Positions 41,281-49,658 of a DNA stretch of 64,000 nt are shown here, in pieces. This DNA comes from JACMLC01 sp963720235. Its GTDB lineage: Bacteria > Acidobacteriota > Blastocatellia > Pyrinomonadales > Pyrinomonadaceae. Position numbers and translations under genes: made by a program. Below the pieces are notes generated by a model that was not told the DNA's origin, did no database searches, and saw only the letters and a list, made by a program, of their open reading frames with translations. The DNA is taken from assembly GCA_963720235.1 (NCBI GenBank), contig OY970389.1, positions 4,960,001-5,024,000 of the forward strand, given 5' to 3'. Position 1 is the first letter of the stretch. Every line of letters starts with the position of its first letter.

Positions 41281-42221
41281 GGAGAGTCAGGAGTCAGGAG
41301 TCAGGAGTCAGGGGGCGGAAAGCTACTCGCCGCAGCGCGTGGGCTATGGCCGTGTGTGTGCTGCTTGTTGTCTGTTCTACCGCGCTGGCGCAGATGGGCC
41401 AGAAGTATAACAGCTCGCCTTTGTACGGGCCGCGACCGGAGCTTGGCTCTGCGGATAACGGTTTGCCGAAGACGCTCGATAAAGTCGGGATTGACCAGAA
41501 GCTCAATGAGCAGTTGCCGCTTGATGTAATTTTTCGTGATGAAGCGGGACAGGAAGTTCGTCTGGGCCAGTATTTCAATCAAGGGAAGCCAGTCCTTATC
41601 TCGCTCGTCTATTACGAATGCCCTATGCTTTGCAATCAGGTCTTGAACGGTCTGGCGGGCAGCTTGAAGACTTTGTCCTTCGATGTCGGCAAAGAGTTTG
41701 AAGTAGTGACAGTGAGCTTTGACGCGCGCGAGACGCCGCAACTGGCCGCCGCGAAAAAAGATTCTTACATGGCGCGCTATGGCCGCGAGGGAGCGGCAAA
41801 GGGCTGGCACTTTTTGACGGGCGATCAAAAATCCATAGACGCTTTAACTCAAGCTGTTGGCTTTCGCTATGCGTATGACGAGTCGCAGAAACAGTTCGCG
41901 CACGCGAGTGGCATTATGCTCGCCACGCCGGAAGGCAAGCTGTCGAGATATTTCTACGGCATCGAGTATGCGCCGAAAGAATTGCGTTTGAGCATCGTCG
42001 AGGCTTCGGCCAACAAGGTCGGCTCGCCCGTTGACCAGCTTCTGCTCTACTGCTTTCACTATGACCCTTCGACAGGGAAATATGGATTGGCGATTATGAA
42101 TATCGTGCGCCTCGCGGGAGTCATCACGGTGGTTGGCATTGCTTTGCTGCTGGTGCTCCTGCGGCAGAAGCGAAATGAAGCGGATGCTGGCGAAGGGTTG
42201 GATGCAGGAGGTGCGGCTTAA
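41277..42221 (+). CDS. SCO1/SenC-type copper chaperone
   Basis: A 314-residue thioredoxin-fold protein that delivers copper to the CuA centre of cytochrome oxidase. Signal peptide AMAVCVLLVVCSTALAQ begins near residue 22. The copper ligands are CPMLC (about 119-123) and the distal His in FAHASGIMLATP. A C-terminal membrane helix (VRLAGVITVVGIALLLVLL) anchors it. The start ATG 41277 overlaps the preceding stop. Codons 2-14 (RRVRSQESGVRGR) derive from tandem GGAGTCA words. The position just before coxB fits its role. Confidence 0.9.
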   Translation: MRRVRSQESGVRGRKATRRSAWAMAVCVLLVVCSTALAQMGQKYNSSPLYGPRPELGSADNGLPKTLDKVGIDQKLNEQLPLDVIFRDEAGQEVRLGQYFNQGKPVLISLVYYECPMLCNQVLNGLAGSLKTLSFDVGKEFEVVTVSFDARETPQLAAAKKDSYMARYGREGAAKGWHFLTGDQKSIDALTQAVGFRYAYDESQKQFAHASGIMLATPEGKLSRYFYGIEYAPKELRLSIVEASANKVGSPVDQLLLYCFHYDPSTGKYGLAIMNIVRLAGVITVVGIALLLVLLRQKRNEADAGEGLDAGGAA

Positions 42222-42226
42222 AAGTT

Positions 42227-43360
42227 ATGCAGTCGTGGATACCATTTATGCCTGAGCAGGCCTCGACCTTCGCGCCGCGAATAGATGCGCTCTATTTCTA
42301 TCTGGTCGGGTTGACGCTCTTCTTCACTGTGCTGATTGTCACGGTCATCATTTTCTTTTCCGTCAAATATCGCCGCCGCGCGCCGTTTGAAATCCCGCGC
42401 CCCATCGCAGGCTCTATCAAGCTTGAGACCTTGTGGTCTGTCATTCCGTTCTTCATCGCGATGAGCATCTTTGTCTGGGGCGCGAGCGCATATTTCATAC
42501 AGTACAGAGTGCCGAGCGAGGCGATGGAAATTTTCGTCGTCGGCAAGCAATGGATGTGGAAGTTTCAGCACACGACCGGACAGCGTGAGATAAATGAGTT
42601 GCATGTGCCGGTCGGGCGCAAGGTCAAGCTGACGATGACGACAGAGGATGTGATACACGACCTTTTCATCCCGGCCTTTCGCACCAAGACGGATGTTGTG
42701 CCGGGACGCTATACGACGCTCTGGTTCGAGGCGACGAAGCCGGGCCGCTATCATATCTTCTGCGCGGAATACTGCGGGACAAATCATTCGGGCATGACAG
42801 GCTGGATAGAGGTCATGACGCAGACGGATTTTGATAACTGGCTGAGCGGCAATGCCAACCAGCAATCGCCCGTTCAAGCAGGGCAAGAACTTTTCACCAC
42901 GACCTTAGGCTGCGCTTCGTGTCATAACGCTGACGGCTCAGGCGGGCGCGGCCCTGCTCTGACGGGCTTGTTTGGCAAGTCTGTGCAACTGACAGGCGGA
43001 GGAACTGTCACGGCAGACGAGGGCTACATACGCGATTCTATTTTGAATCCGCAGGCGCAACTGGTCATGGGCTATCAGCCGATTATGCCGACCTTCAAGG
43101 GACAACTCAGCGAAGAGCAACTTCTACAGCTTATCGCTTACATCAAATCCCTGAGCCCTGCGCAAAGCAAAGGAATTGAGACGAGTGCTCCGGCCAGTTC
43201 TAATAATCCGCCGACCGGGCCAGCGACGCCCGGCGCGACCGGCGCGTCGTCAACCGAATCGCAACGCTCGAACCCTGTTGGCGCGACGCCTCCGAGCGCG
43301 CGGCAACCCGGAAGCGTTAATGGGAATAATGCATCGGGCAGTAATCAAAACAGGCCGTAG
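42227..43360 (+). CDS. coxB: Cytochrome c oxidase subunit II with fused cytochrome c (caa3 type)
   Basis: A 377-residue subunit with two membrane helices (ALYFYLVGLTLFFTVLIVTVIIFF and LWSVIPFFIAMSIFVWG). The cupredoxin domain holds the binuclear CuA site: His in DVIHDLFIPAF and the set in FCAEYCGTNHSGM. From about residue 218 a cytochrome c domain follows, with CASCHNADGSG and the distal Met in GYQPIMPTF. The C-terminal 55 residues are Pro/Ser/Gly/Asn-rich. Electrons from ActE or a soluble carrier enter at the haem and pass through CuA to CoxA. Confidence 0.95.
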   Translation: MQSWIPFMPEQASTFAPRIDALYFYLVGLTLFFTVLIVTVIIFFSVKYRRRAPFEIPRPIAGSIKLETLWSVIPFFIAMSIFVWGASAYFIQYRVPSEAMEIFVVGKQWMWKFQHTTGQREINELHVPVGRKVKLTMTTEDVIHDLFIPAFRTKTDVVPGRYTTLWFEATKPGRYHIFCAEYCGTNHSGMTGWIEVMTQTDFDNWLSGNANQQSPVQAGQELFTTTLGCASCHNADGSGGRGPALTGLFGKSVQLTGGGTVTADEGYIRDSILNPQAQLVMGYQPIMPTFKGQLSEEQLLQLIAYIKSLSPAQSKGIETSAPASSNNPPTGPATPGATGASSTESQRSNPVGATPPSARQPGSVNGNNASGSNQNRP

Positions 43361-43385
43361 TTTTTACAGGCAGTATTTTTAAGTT

Positions 43386-45089
43386 ATGGACATCGAAAAA
43401 AGAGTCTCACCGGATTTGCCGGTCGAACCCATCGAGTCGCGTGTCAACTACTTGAATGCACAGTACGGCATCAAGAGTTGGCTGCTGACCAAAGACCACA
43501 AGCGCATCGCGCTGCTTTATCTAGGCACGGTGAGCGTCTTCTTTGCGCTCGGCGGCATCTACGCGATGATGATTCGGCTTGAACTGTTGACGCCGCAGGG
43601 CGATCTCTTCCAATCGCAAACTTATAATAAAGTCTTTACGCATCACGGCGTCATCATGGTCTTCTTCTTCCTGATTCCGGCCATCCCGGCCATCTTAGGA
43701 AACTTTCTTGTCCCGCTGATGATTGGCGCGAAGGATTTAGCCTTTCCGAGAATCAATCTCTTAAGCTGGTACATCTATCTCGCTGGCGGCATCTTTACGC
43801 TGTGGGCTCTGGTCAACGGAGGCGTGGATACAGGCTGGACTTTTTATGTTCCGTTCAGCACGACCTTTTCCAATACTTATGTTATCGCAACTGGCTTAGG
43901 AATTTTTATCAATGGCTTTTCTTCCATCCTGACGGGTTTGAATTTCATCGTCACGATTCACACGATGCGCGCGCCGGGGATGACTTGGTTCAGGTTGCCG
44001 CTCTTTATCTGGTCGCATTATGCGACGAGCCTGATTATGATCTTAGGCACGCCGGTCATCGCCATCACAGTCCTGCTCGTGGCATTGGAGCGCGCGGCGC
44101 GGATAGGCATCTTTGACCCCGCGCTCGGCGGCGACCCGATTCTGTTCCAGCATCTCTTCTGGTTCTACTCGCACCCGGCTGTCTATATCATGATTCTGCC
44201 CTCGATGGGCGTCATCAGCGAACTGATTGCAAACTTTTCGCGCAAGAATATTTTCGGCTATTCGTTTGTCGCTTTCTCTTCGGTGGCGATTGCGGTCTTC
44301 GGCTTTTTGGTCTGGGGCCATCACATGTTTGTGAGCGGGCAGTCAACTTACGCGGGAATGATTTTTTCGTTTCTGAGTATGGCTGTGGCAATTCCTTCGG
44401 CCATCAAGGTTTTTAACTGGACGGCGACGCTCTTTAAAGGCTCTATCTCCTATGATACTCCGATGCTGTATGGCCTCTTCTTTATCGGCCTCTTTCTCAT
44501 AGGCGGAATGACTGGATTGTTTCTGGCGGCGATGGGTTTGGACATACATGTGCATGACACCTATTTCATCGTCGCGCATTTTCATTACGTGATGGTTGGC
44601 GGGACTGTGATGGGATATTTGGGCGGCTTGCATTACTGGTGGCCCAAGATTAGCGGGCGCATGTATCCAGAAGGCTGGGGCAGATTCGCCGCGCTGGTCA
44701 TCTTCGTCGGATTCAATCTGACATTCTTTCCGCAGTTCATCGCGGGCTACTTGGGCATGCCGCGTCGTTATCATGCTTATCCGCCTGAATTTCAAATCAT
44801 GAATGTGATGTCATCTGCGGGAGCTTCTATCTTAGGGATAGGGATGTTGATTCCGGTCGTGTATCTCATCTGGTCTATGCGATACGGGCGTGTGGCGACG
44901 GCTAATCCGTGGCATCTGCCGGGACTCGAATGGCGCACGGCGTCTCCGCCGCCGACAGAGAATTTTTATGTGACGCCGGTGGTCACTTGGGAAGCATACG
45001 AGTTTGCGCCGCCCGAAGAGTTGCGCGTGGTCGGCAAGCTTGAGCCGGGCGACAAGGCTGACCATCCGATTGAGGTGACACCATCATGA
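43386..45089 (+). CDS. coxA: Cytochrome c oxidase subunit I (A2-type haem-copper oxidase)
   Basis: The 567-residue catalytic subunit with twelve or more membrane helices. Ligands visible: low-spin haem His in FTHHGVIMVFFFLIP, CuB His in YSHPAVYIMILP and WGHHMFVSG, and the haem a3/a His pair in VHDTYFIVAHFHYVMVGG. The YSHPAV motif replaces GHPEV, so the helix VI Glu of A1 enzymes is missing; this defines the A2 branch with an alternative D-channel. It reduces O2 to water and pumps protons. 25 bases after coxB. Confidence 0.96.
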   Translation: MDIEKRVSPDLPVEPIESRVNYLNAQYGIKSWLLTKDHKRIALLYLGTVSVFFALGGIYAMMIRLELLTPQGDLFQSQTYNKVFTHHGVIMVFFFLIPAIPAILGNFLVPLMIGAKDLAFPRINLLSWYIYLAGGIFTLWALVNGGVDTGWTFYVPFSTTFSNTYVIATGLGIFINGFSSILTGLNFIVTIHTMRAPGMTWFRLPLFIWSHYATSLIMILGTPVIAITVLLVALERAARIGIFDPALGGDPILFQHLFWFYSHPAVYIMILPSMGVISELIANFSRKNIFGYSFVAFSSVAIAVFGFLVWGHHMFVSGQSTYAGMIFSFLSMAVAIPSAIKVFNWTATLFKGSISYDTPMLYGLFFIGLFLIGGMTGLFLAAMGLDIHVHDTYFIVAHFHYVMVGGTVMGYLGGLHYWWPKISGRMYPEGWGRFAALVIFVGFNLTFFPQFIAGYLGMPRRYHAYPPEFQIMNVMSSAGASILGIGMLIPVVYLIWSMRYGRVATANPWHLPGLEWRTASPPPTENFYVTPVVTWEAYEFAPPEELRVVGKLEPGDKADHPIEVTPS

Positions 45090-45733
45090 AGATGAGCTAC
45101 AAAAAATTTGCCGCGATTGCTTTTCTAATCCTGTGCACGGCGAGTATTGCGCGCGCGCAGACAGAGGATTATGGAAGCGGCGCTATCAGAACCGAATATG
45201 GTTTTTTACATGTCTGGAACGAGGAGCCGGATAACTATTACACTCTGGAAGTCAGGGGCAAGGATATTAGACAGAAATCAGCCAAGCCGATTATGTTTAG
45301 TGTTGATGGCAAGATGCTGCAAATCCTGACCATCCCGATAGAGAAGTTTCTCGGAGACCCGAAGAATATAAAGCTCAACGAGCGCGCGATTTTAACCGCG
45401 CATCAGGATTGGGAGTTCAAGTATCTGGAAGAAACTTACAAGGAAAAGCTCATTAAGCAATCTTCATGGCAGAAGCGTGAAGGCGGCGGCGAAGCTCTCT
45501 CATGGGATATTAACGTGCCTGCGAGCGCGAAGAGTAATGTTACGAAGCAGGTTTTTCTGACAGCCGTGAAGGGCAACTATGTGATGATGCTCGGCGGAGT
45601 CGTGACCAGTGACATTGAAGAGAGCGCGGCCAGAAAACTACTGACAGACACGCTGGCAACGCTCAAGGTAGGCGATAAGCCGTTGGATTTGAATAAGCTG
45701 TCAGAGGCGATTAAGAAGGGCGTGAAGAATTAA
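45086..45733 (+). CDS. Exported protein of unknown function within the cox cluster
   Basis: A 215-residue protein whose start overlaps the coxA stop by four bases (ATGA), so it is translated with coxA. The signal peptide (FAAIAFLILCTASIARAQ) indicates a periplasmic location. The mature part is alpha/beta with ILTIPIEKFLGD, SWQKREGGGEALSWDINVP and a final TLKVGDKPLDLNKLSEAIKK. No metal- or haem-binding motif. No family recognised. Conserved position between coxA and coxC in relatives would suggest an assembly factor. Confidence 0.75.
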   Translation: MKMSYKKFAAIAFLILCTASIARAQTEDYGSGAIRTEYGFLHVWNEEPDNYYTLEVRGKDIRQKSAKPIMFSVDGKMLQILTIPIEKFLGDPKNIKLNERAILTAHQDWEFKYLEETYKEKLIKQSSWQKREGGGEALSWDINVPASAKSNVTKQVFLTAVKGNYVMMLGGVVTSDIEESAARKLLTDTLATLKVGDKPLDLNKLSEAIKKGVKN

Positions 45734-45768
45734 TCCGCGTCCGTTTGTTTGTAAGGGGAAAAGAAAAA

Positions 45769-46494
45769 GTGGCTGCACACGTAGAGAGTCATGGCGGGGC
45801 GCACGGGGCGCATGGAGCGCACAGCGCGCTGCAACACCACTTCGATAATATGGAGCAGCAGCGCGAAGCTGGCTCTATCGGAATGTGGGTTTTTCTGGCG
45901 CAGGAGATAATGTTCTTCGGCGGCCTGTTCATGGCCTACCTGCTCTATCGCTTCAAATATCCGATGGCCTTTGCCGCCGGAAGCAATCACCTCGACTGGC
46001 ACTTGGGAGCTTTCAATACGGTCGTGCTCATCGTCAGCAGCTTGACGATGGCTCTCGCGGTCTATTACGCGCAGGTCGGCGTGCGTAAACTTCAGGTCGT
46101 CTTTTTAGTCCTGACGATGATTCTCGGCACGGTCTTCTTAGGCGTCAAGGCCGTCGAGTATCACGAGAAATATGTTGACCATTTGATTCCGGTCGCGGGA
46201 ATGTTTGACTGGGACGAGAAGGCTTCGCCGCTCCCGCCCAACACGACGGAGCAGCAGGTGCAGATGTTTTACTGGATTTACTTTGCGATGACGGGCCTGC
46301 ACGCGCTGCACATGATTATCGGGATAGGGATTCTCGCGTGGCTCGTCTATCACGCATGGCGCGGACGCTATACGCCGGAGTATCACGCGCCCGTAGAAAT
46401 CTCCGGCCTCTACTGGCACTTTGTGGACATCGTCTGGATTTTCCTGTTTCCGCTCTTGTATTTGCTCGGCAGACATTTCGGAGAAGGGCATTAA
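45769..46494 (+). CDS. coxC: Cytochrome c oxidase subunit III
   Basis: About 241 residues from GTG 45769, with AAGGGG upstream; a TTG at 45745 has no ribosome binding site. The N terminus is His/Gly/Ala-rich. About five membrane helices follow: GSIGMWVFLAQEIMFFGGLFMAYLLYRF, LGAFNTVVLIVSSLTMALAVYYA, and the C-terminal GLYWHFVDIVWIFLFPLLYLLG, the family signature. The conserved Glu of helix III is present (VKAVEYHEKY). It stabilises subunit I. Confidence 0.94.
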   Translation: MAAHVESHGGAHGAHGAHSALQHHFDNMEQQREAGSIGMWVFLAQEIMFFGGLFMAYLLYRFKYPMAFAAGSNHLDWHLGAFNTVVLIVSSLTMALAVYYAQVGVRKLQVVFLVLTMILGTVFLGVKAVEYHEKYVDHLIPVAGMFDWDEKASPLPPNTTEQQVQMFYWIYFAMTGLHALHMIIGIGILAWLVYHAWRGRYTPEYHAPVEISGLYWHFVDIVWIFLFPLLYLLGRHFGEGH

Positions 46495-46508
46495 AGGTTT
46501 TAGGAGAT

Positions 46509-46823
46509 ATGTCTGAACACATCGTCTCGAAAAAAATCTACTTCGTAATCTTCGGCGCGCTGATGGTGGGAACTGCGCTGACGGTGGCGGCGGCTTTTCA
46601 AGACCTCGACCACATTCTCTTTACAGGCGCGAACACGGTCGTGGCCCTGACCATCGCCGTCATCAAGGCGACGCTCGTCGTGCTCTACTTCATGCACGTG
46701 CGCTACAGCACGCGGCTCACGTGGGTCATTGTTATCGCGGGATTTTTCTGGCTGGCGATTCTGTTTGCGTTGACGATGGCAGACTACATGAGCCGGGGCG
46801 AGATAAGAGGGACGACCGGATAA
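46509..46823 (+). CDS. coxD: Cytochrome c oxidase subunit IV (CyoD/CtaF type)
   Basis: A 104-residue protein with three membrane helices (YFVIFGALMVGTALTVAAAF, TVVALTIAVIKATLVVLYFMHV, WVIVIAGFFWLAILFALTMADYM), the size and pattern of prokaryotic subunit IV. The motif IKATLVVLYFMHVRYS is typical. ATG 46509 with AGGAGA five bases upstream decides the start. Last gene of the respiratory unit; a terminator follows. Confidence 0.9.
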   Translation: MSEHIVSKKIYFVIFGALMVGTALTVAAAFQDLDHILFTGANTVVALTIAVIKATLVVLYFMHVRYSTRLTWVIVIAGFFWLAILFALTMADYMSRGEIRGTTG

Positions 46824-46863
46824 GAAGAAGCAGAGTCACACAAAGAGATTGAGAGACACATAG

Positions 46864-46898
46864 ACGCGGCGCGGAAGAAAAAAACTTTCCCGCCGCGT
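46864..46898 (+). terminator. Terminator of the act-cox operon
   Basis: ACGCGGCG (46864-46871), a 19-base loop, CGCCGCGT (46891-46898) and then TCGTTTTA. Confidence 0.65.
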
Positions 46899-46906
46899 TC
46901 GTTTTA

Positions 46907-47033
46907 TAGCCATTAGCAAGTGAGTGTCATACGGTACGCCCTCCCTGACGGTCGGGCTACTGCCCCGTGCGCAACACTAGAGGGGCAGTAGCCCGACCGT
47001 CAGGGAGGGCGCAGGCAATTACAAACCGCAATA
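46907..47033. repeat. Hairpin element with 29-bp perfect arms, copy 1
   Basis: Arms 46938-46966 and 46982-47010 are exact complements (GCCCTCCCTGACGGTCGGGC...). The flanks share TATAGCCAT...GCAA on the left and CAATTACAAA on the right with copy 2 at 52824-52953, while the loop differs. The shared ends mark a defined mobile unit of about 125 bases. Confidence 0.8.
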
Positions 47034-47052
47034 AGATTGAAGGAGAGGCTGT

Positions 47053-47421
47053 TTAGCCTTCTGTCAGATGGAATTTCTGTTCGCGCACATTGATGATGCG
47101 CTCGCACTTCGGACACTCAAGCCTGAGCGTCGAATCCGCTGTGCGAATCATCGTCCCGCAGTTCGGGCAAGGCTCTTCAAATTCGTCGCGCGTAAAAATA
47201 TCGCGCACCATAAAGAGCGGCACGAGCAATCCTGCGAGTAGGAGCGGAATGCCAAACAGGAGACCAAAGCTGCTGTCTTCGCCGAGCGTCAGGCTGACGG
47301 CGAGGCCCGCGATGAAAAGTATCAGCCCAAGCGCGATGGCGAACGAGAATCCGTATGCGCTATCGAAAGTGCGCCCGGCTGTTTCGGTTCCAGTGGGTTG
47401 CGAAAGTTTCTTTGCTTCCAT
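47053..47421 (-). CDS. Small membrane protein with C-terminal zinc ribbon
   Basis: A 122-residue protein with two membrane helices (FSFAIALGLILFIAGLAVSLTLG and SFGLLFGIPLLLAGLLVPLFMV) followed by a zinc-ribbon-like domain with CPNCG and CPKC pairs (about 84-103). No enzyme motif. It could be a regulatory or scaffolding membrane protein. No family recognised. It is convergent with the cox operon and separated from it by the hairpin element. Confidence 0.75.
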   Translation of the reverse strand: MEAKKLSQPTGTETAGRTFDSAYGFSFAIALGLILFIAGLAVSLTLGEDSSFGLLFGIPLLLAGLLVPLFMVRDIFTRDEFEEPCPNCGTMIRTADSTLRLECPKCERIINVREQKFHLTEG

Positions 47422-47542
47422 AGTTCTTTTTGACCCGGTAATGTTGGAATAATTTGGAGATCAGGGCGAACCGCTTCGCAAGTTCCTGTTTAGATGCGAC
47501 AAAAGTTATCACAAGCCGCAAGCTGCGGTAAAGAAAGAAACG

Positions 47543-47616
47543 TCTCCCGCAAAGGCGCAAAGGCGCAAAGAAAAACTTAATTGCTTTTCTTTGCGCCTTT
47601 GCGTCTTTGCGGGAGA
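47543..47616. repeat. Inverted word hairpin (AAGGCGCAAAGGCGCAAAG type)
   Basis: 32-base arms at 47543-47574 and 47585-47616 match at 31 of 32 positions around a 10-base loop. Same words as at 15501 and 57947. The interval 47422-47710 holds nothing else I can recognise. Confidence 0.9.
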
Positions 47617-47710
47617 TTGTCTTTCGCTTCGCCGGATTTGAGCCTTGCGAGGGATGCTGTTAAAGTATCGAGTTTTGATTAACAGCAAGACTTATACGTC
47701 TGAGGTATCT

Positions 47711-48751
47711 ATGAGCACAAATACTAAAACTCCTTTTGAAAATTTTCTGGCCCAACAAGATGAAGAATCGTGGTCTGCCGCTTTGACAGACCTGCTGCGC
47801 TCTGTCCATGAGGTTGACCGCAACGCGACGCAAATCTGGTTCAAGTTCTATCCGCTCTCTTTGTGGCGCGCGCTGTCGGCGGCGGAGGATGCGGGGCAAC
47901 TGGCAAAGCATCTCTTGATGCAGGGCAATTTTTATTTGAAAGAGCAGGTGGATTCTTCGCACAAATTCCTTTACGGGCATCGCTACTGGCCTGAGGTCAA
48001 AAAGGAGGTCGAAGAATATGCCGCGAGTTTTAAAGCGAATTCAGGAATAAGTTTGCCAGACGAGATTCACAATGTCGCAGCGCGCGTTGCGGCGCGTGTC
48101 AAAGCCGATGAAGCTTTGCTCACGGGCATCACGGCTGTGGCTTTTATGACTTTGCTGCAAGCAGGGCTTGAAGCTTTCAAAACTGCGCCGGGCGCGATGT
48201 TGATTGATAAGAAACATGCACGCAAGAGCCCGGAAGAAGTTTTACAGGAACGCGCGAAGGATGACAGTCAGGGCTTGTTCGGTTTTCTCAAGACTGTGGA
48301 TAAAGAGTGGACTGTGACTTATGACGAGAATGAAAATCAAGCGCGGTTCAAGTTGATTAACGAAGAGGAGATTGCTTCTGCCGCTGCGCGAGATCAATTG
48401 AGAGATTGGCGCGAGGTTGATGCGCGCTGCATCGAAGGGCCGATTCCGGTCGAGTGTCGTTCGGCTTCATGCGGGACATGCTGGGTCGGCGTGCTCGGCG
48501 GCGCAGAGAAGTTGTCGGATGTTTCCGCGCGCGAAGGAAAGAAGATTAAAGAGTTCGGCTATATCGAGACCAACGAGCCGAAGCCGATTATTCGTCTCGC
48601 GTGCATGGCGCAGGCTACGGGCGCGGTCTCTGTTGTCATCCCGCCGTGGAACGGCGTCTTTGGAAAATATCTCAAGGCTCTGGAAAAATCCGCAGTAGAA
48701 AACAGTGCCGACACAGAGGAAGCAGTCTCTTCAAACGGCGTTGCAAACTAA
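47711..48751 (+). CDS. Protein with C-terminal 2Fe-2S ferredoxin domain
   Basis: About 346 residues from ATG 47711 (MSTNTKTPFENFLAQQDEESW); the frame continues upstream to 47645 without a ribosome binding site. Residues 1-240 are helical and unrecognised, with SVHEVDRNATQIWFKFYPLSLWRAL, a segment that looks conserved. From about 250 a plant-type [2Fe-2S] domain follows with CRSASCGTCWVGVLGG and the fourth Cys in RLACMAQATG. The domain resembles those of electron-transfer ferredoxins. The N-terminal partner may be an electron acceptor or sensor. The DMT gene overlaps or follows closely. Confidence 0.75.
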   Translation: MSTNTKTPFENFLAQQDEESWSAALTDLLRSVHEVDRNATQIWFKFYPLSLWRALSAAEDAGQLAKHLLMQGNFYLKEQVDSSHKFLYGHRYWPEVKKEVEEYAASFKANSGISLPDEIHNVAARVAARVKADEALLTGITAVAFMTLLQAGLEAFKTAPGAMLIDKKHARKSPEEVLQERAKDDSQGLFGFLKTVDKEWTVTYDENENQARFKLINEEEIASAAARDQLRDWREVDARCIEGPIPVECRSASCGTCWVGVLGGAEKLSDVSAREGKKIKEFGYIETNEPKPIIRLACMAQATGAVSVVIPPWNGVFGKYLKALEKSAVENSADTEEAVSSNGVAN

Positions 48752-49637
48752 GCTGGCAGATAAAGCGCAGAGCGCGAACGCGGCTTCACATCTGATGCCG
48801 CCGCTTCTCTTTGTGCTGGCGGCGGCTCTGTTGTGGAGCACGGGCGGGCTCTTTATCAAGTGGACACAGCTCTCTGCGTATGAGCTCTCTTTCTATCGCT
48901 CGCTGCTCGCCGCGTTGACCGTAGCCTTCTTCACGCGCCGCGAAGGTTTCGGCATCAACCGGATGACCGTTTTGACTTCCGTGCTCTACGCAGGGCTCTT
49001 GTTATTTTTCGTCGTTGCCACTAAGCTGACGACTGCGGCCAATGCCATCTTTCTGCAATACACAGCCCCGATTTATGTTTTGATTCTTGAGCCGCTTTTC
49101 TACAAAGAAAAGTTTCGGCGCGCAGACCTGCTGGTAGTCGTCGCATGCATTGCCGGAATGTCGCTCTTCTTTGTCGGCAAGCTTCGCCCGCAGGATGTGA
49201 GCGGCAATATCACTGCGCTGGCTTCCGGTATCTGTTTCGCTTTTTACATACTCTTGCTGCGTCATCCGCATTCGCAAAGGATTAATCGCGCGTCCTCTGT
49301 CATCTACGGCAATCTGCTGCTGGTGTTGATTACCGCGCCGATGGGACTCGCGGCGATTCCAAAGCTTACTGTTTGGGACGCAGGAGTGGTGGCCTATCTC
49401 GGCGTCATTCAGATAGGCGTGGCTTATACGCTCTTCACGCTTGGGATGGCGCGCGGCGTGCGCTCGCTCGATGCCGGAATCGTCGGATACATAGAGCCGG
49501 TCTTAAATCCCGTCTGGGTTTTCATCGCGCTCGGCGAGAGGCCTTCGCGCTACGCACTCGCGGGCGGGGCCATCATTATCGCCGCCGTGTTGGCGCATAC
49601 GCTCCTCGGAGCACGCCGCGCGCTCATGCGCTCCTAA
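48705..49637 (+). CDS. EamA/DMT family transporter
   Basis: A membrane transporter with ten helices in two EamA repeats, beginning MPPLLFVLAAALLWSTGGLFIKW and ending with the second repeat's VGYIEPVLNPVWVFIALGERPSRYALAGGAIIIAAVLAHTLLG. The LxEP motifs in both repeats (ILEPLFYKEKF and YIEPVLNPVW) are characteristic. It probably exports or imports small metabolites. The start is uncertain: GTG 48705 overlaps the preceding gene, and ATG 48795 gives a more usual N terminus; neither has a clear Shine-Dalgarno site. Confidence 0.85.
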   Translation: MPTQRKQSLQTALQTKLADKAQSANAASHLMPPLLFVLAAALLWSTGGLFIKWTQLSAYELSFYRSLLAALTVAFFTRREGFGINRMTVLTSVLYAGLLLFFVVATKLTTAANAIFLQYTAPIYVLILEPLFYKEKFRRADLLVVVACIAGMSLFFVGKLRPQDVSGNITALASGICFAFYILLLRHPHSQRINRASSVIYGNLLLVLITAPMGLAAIPKLTVWDAGVVAYLGVIQIGVAYTLFTLGMARGVRSLDAGIVGYIEPVLNPVWVFIALGERPSRYALAGGAIIIAAVLAHTLLGARRALMRS

Positions 49638-49658
49638 AATACTCAAAACATTTTAAAG

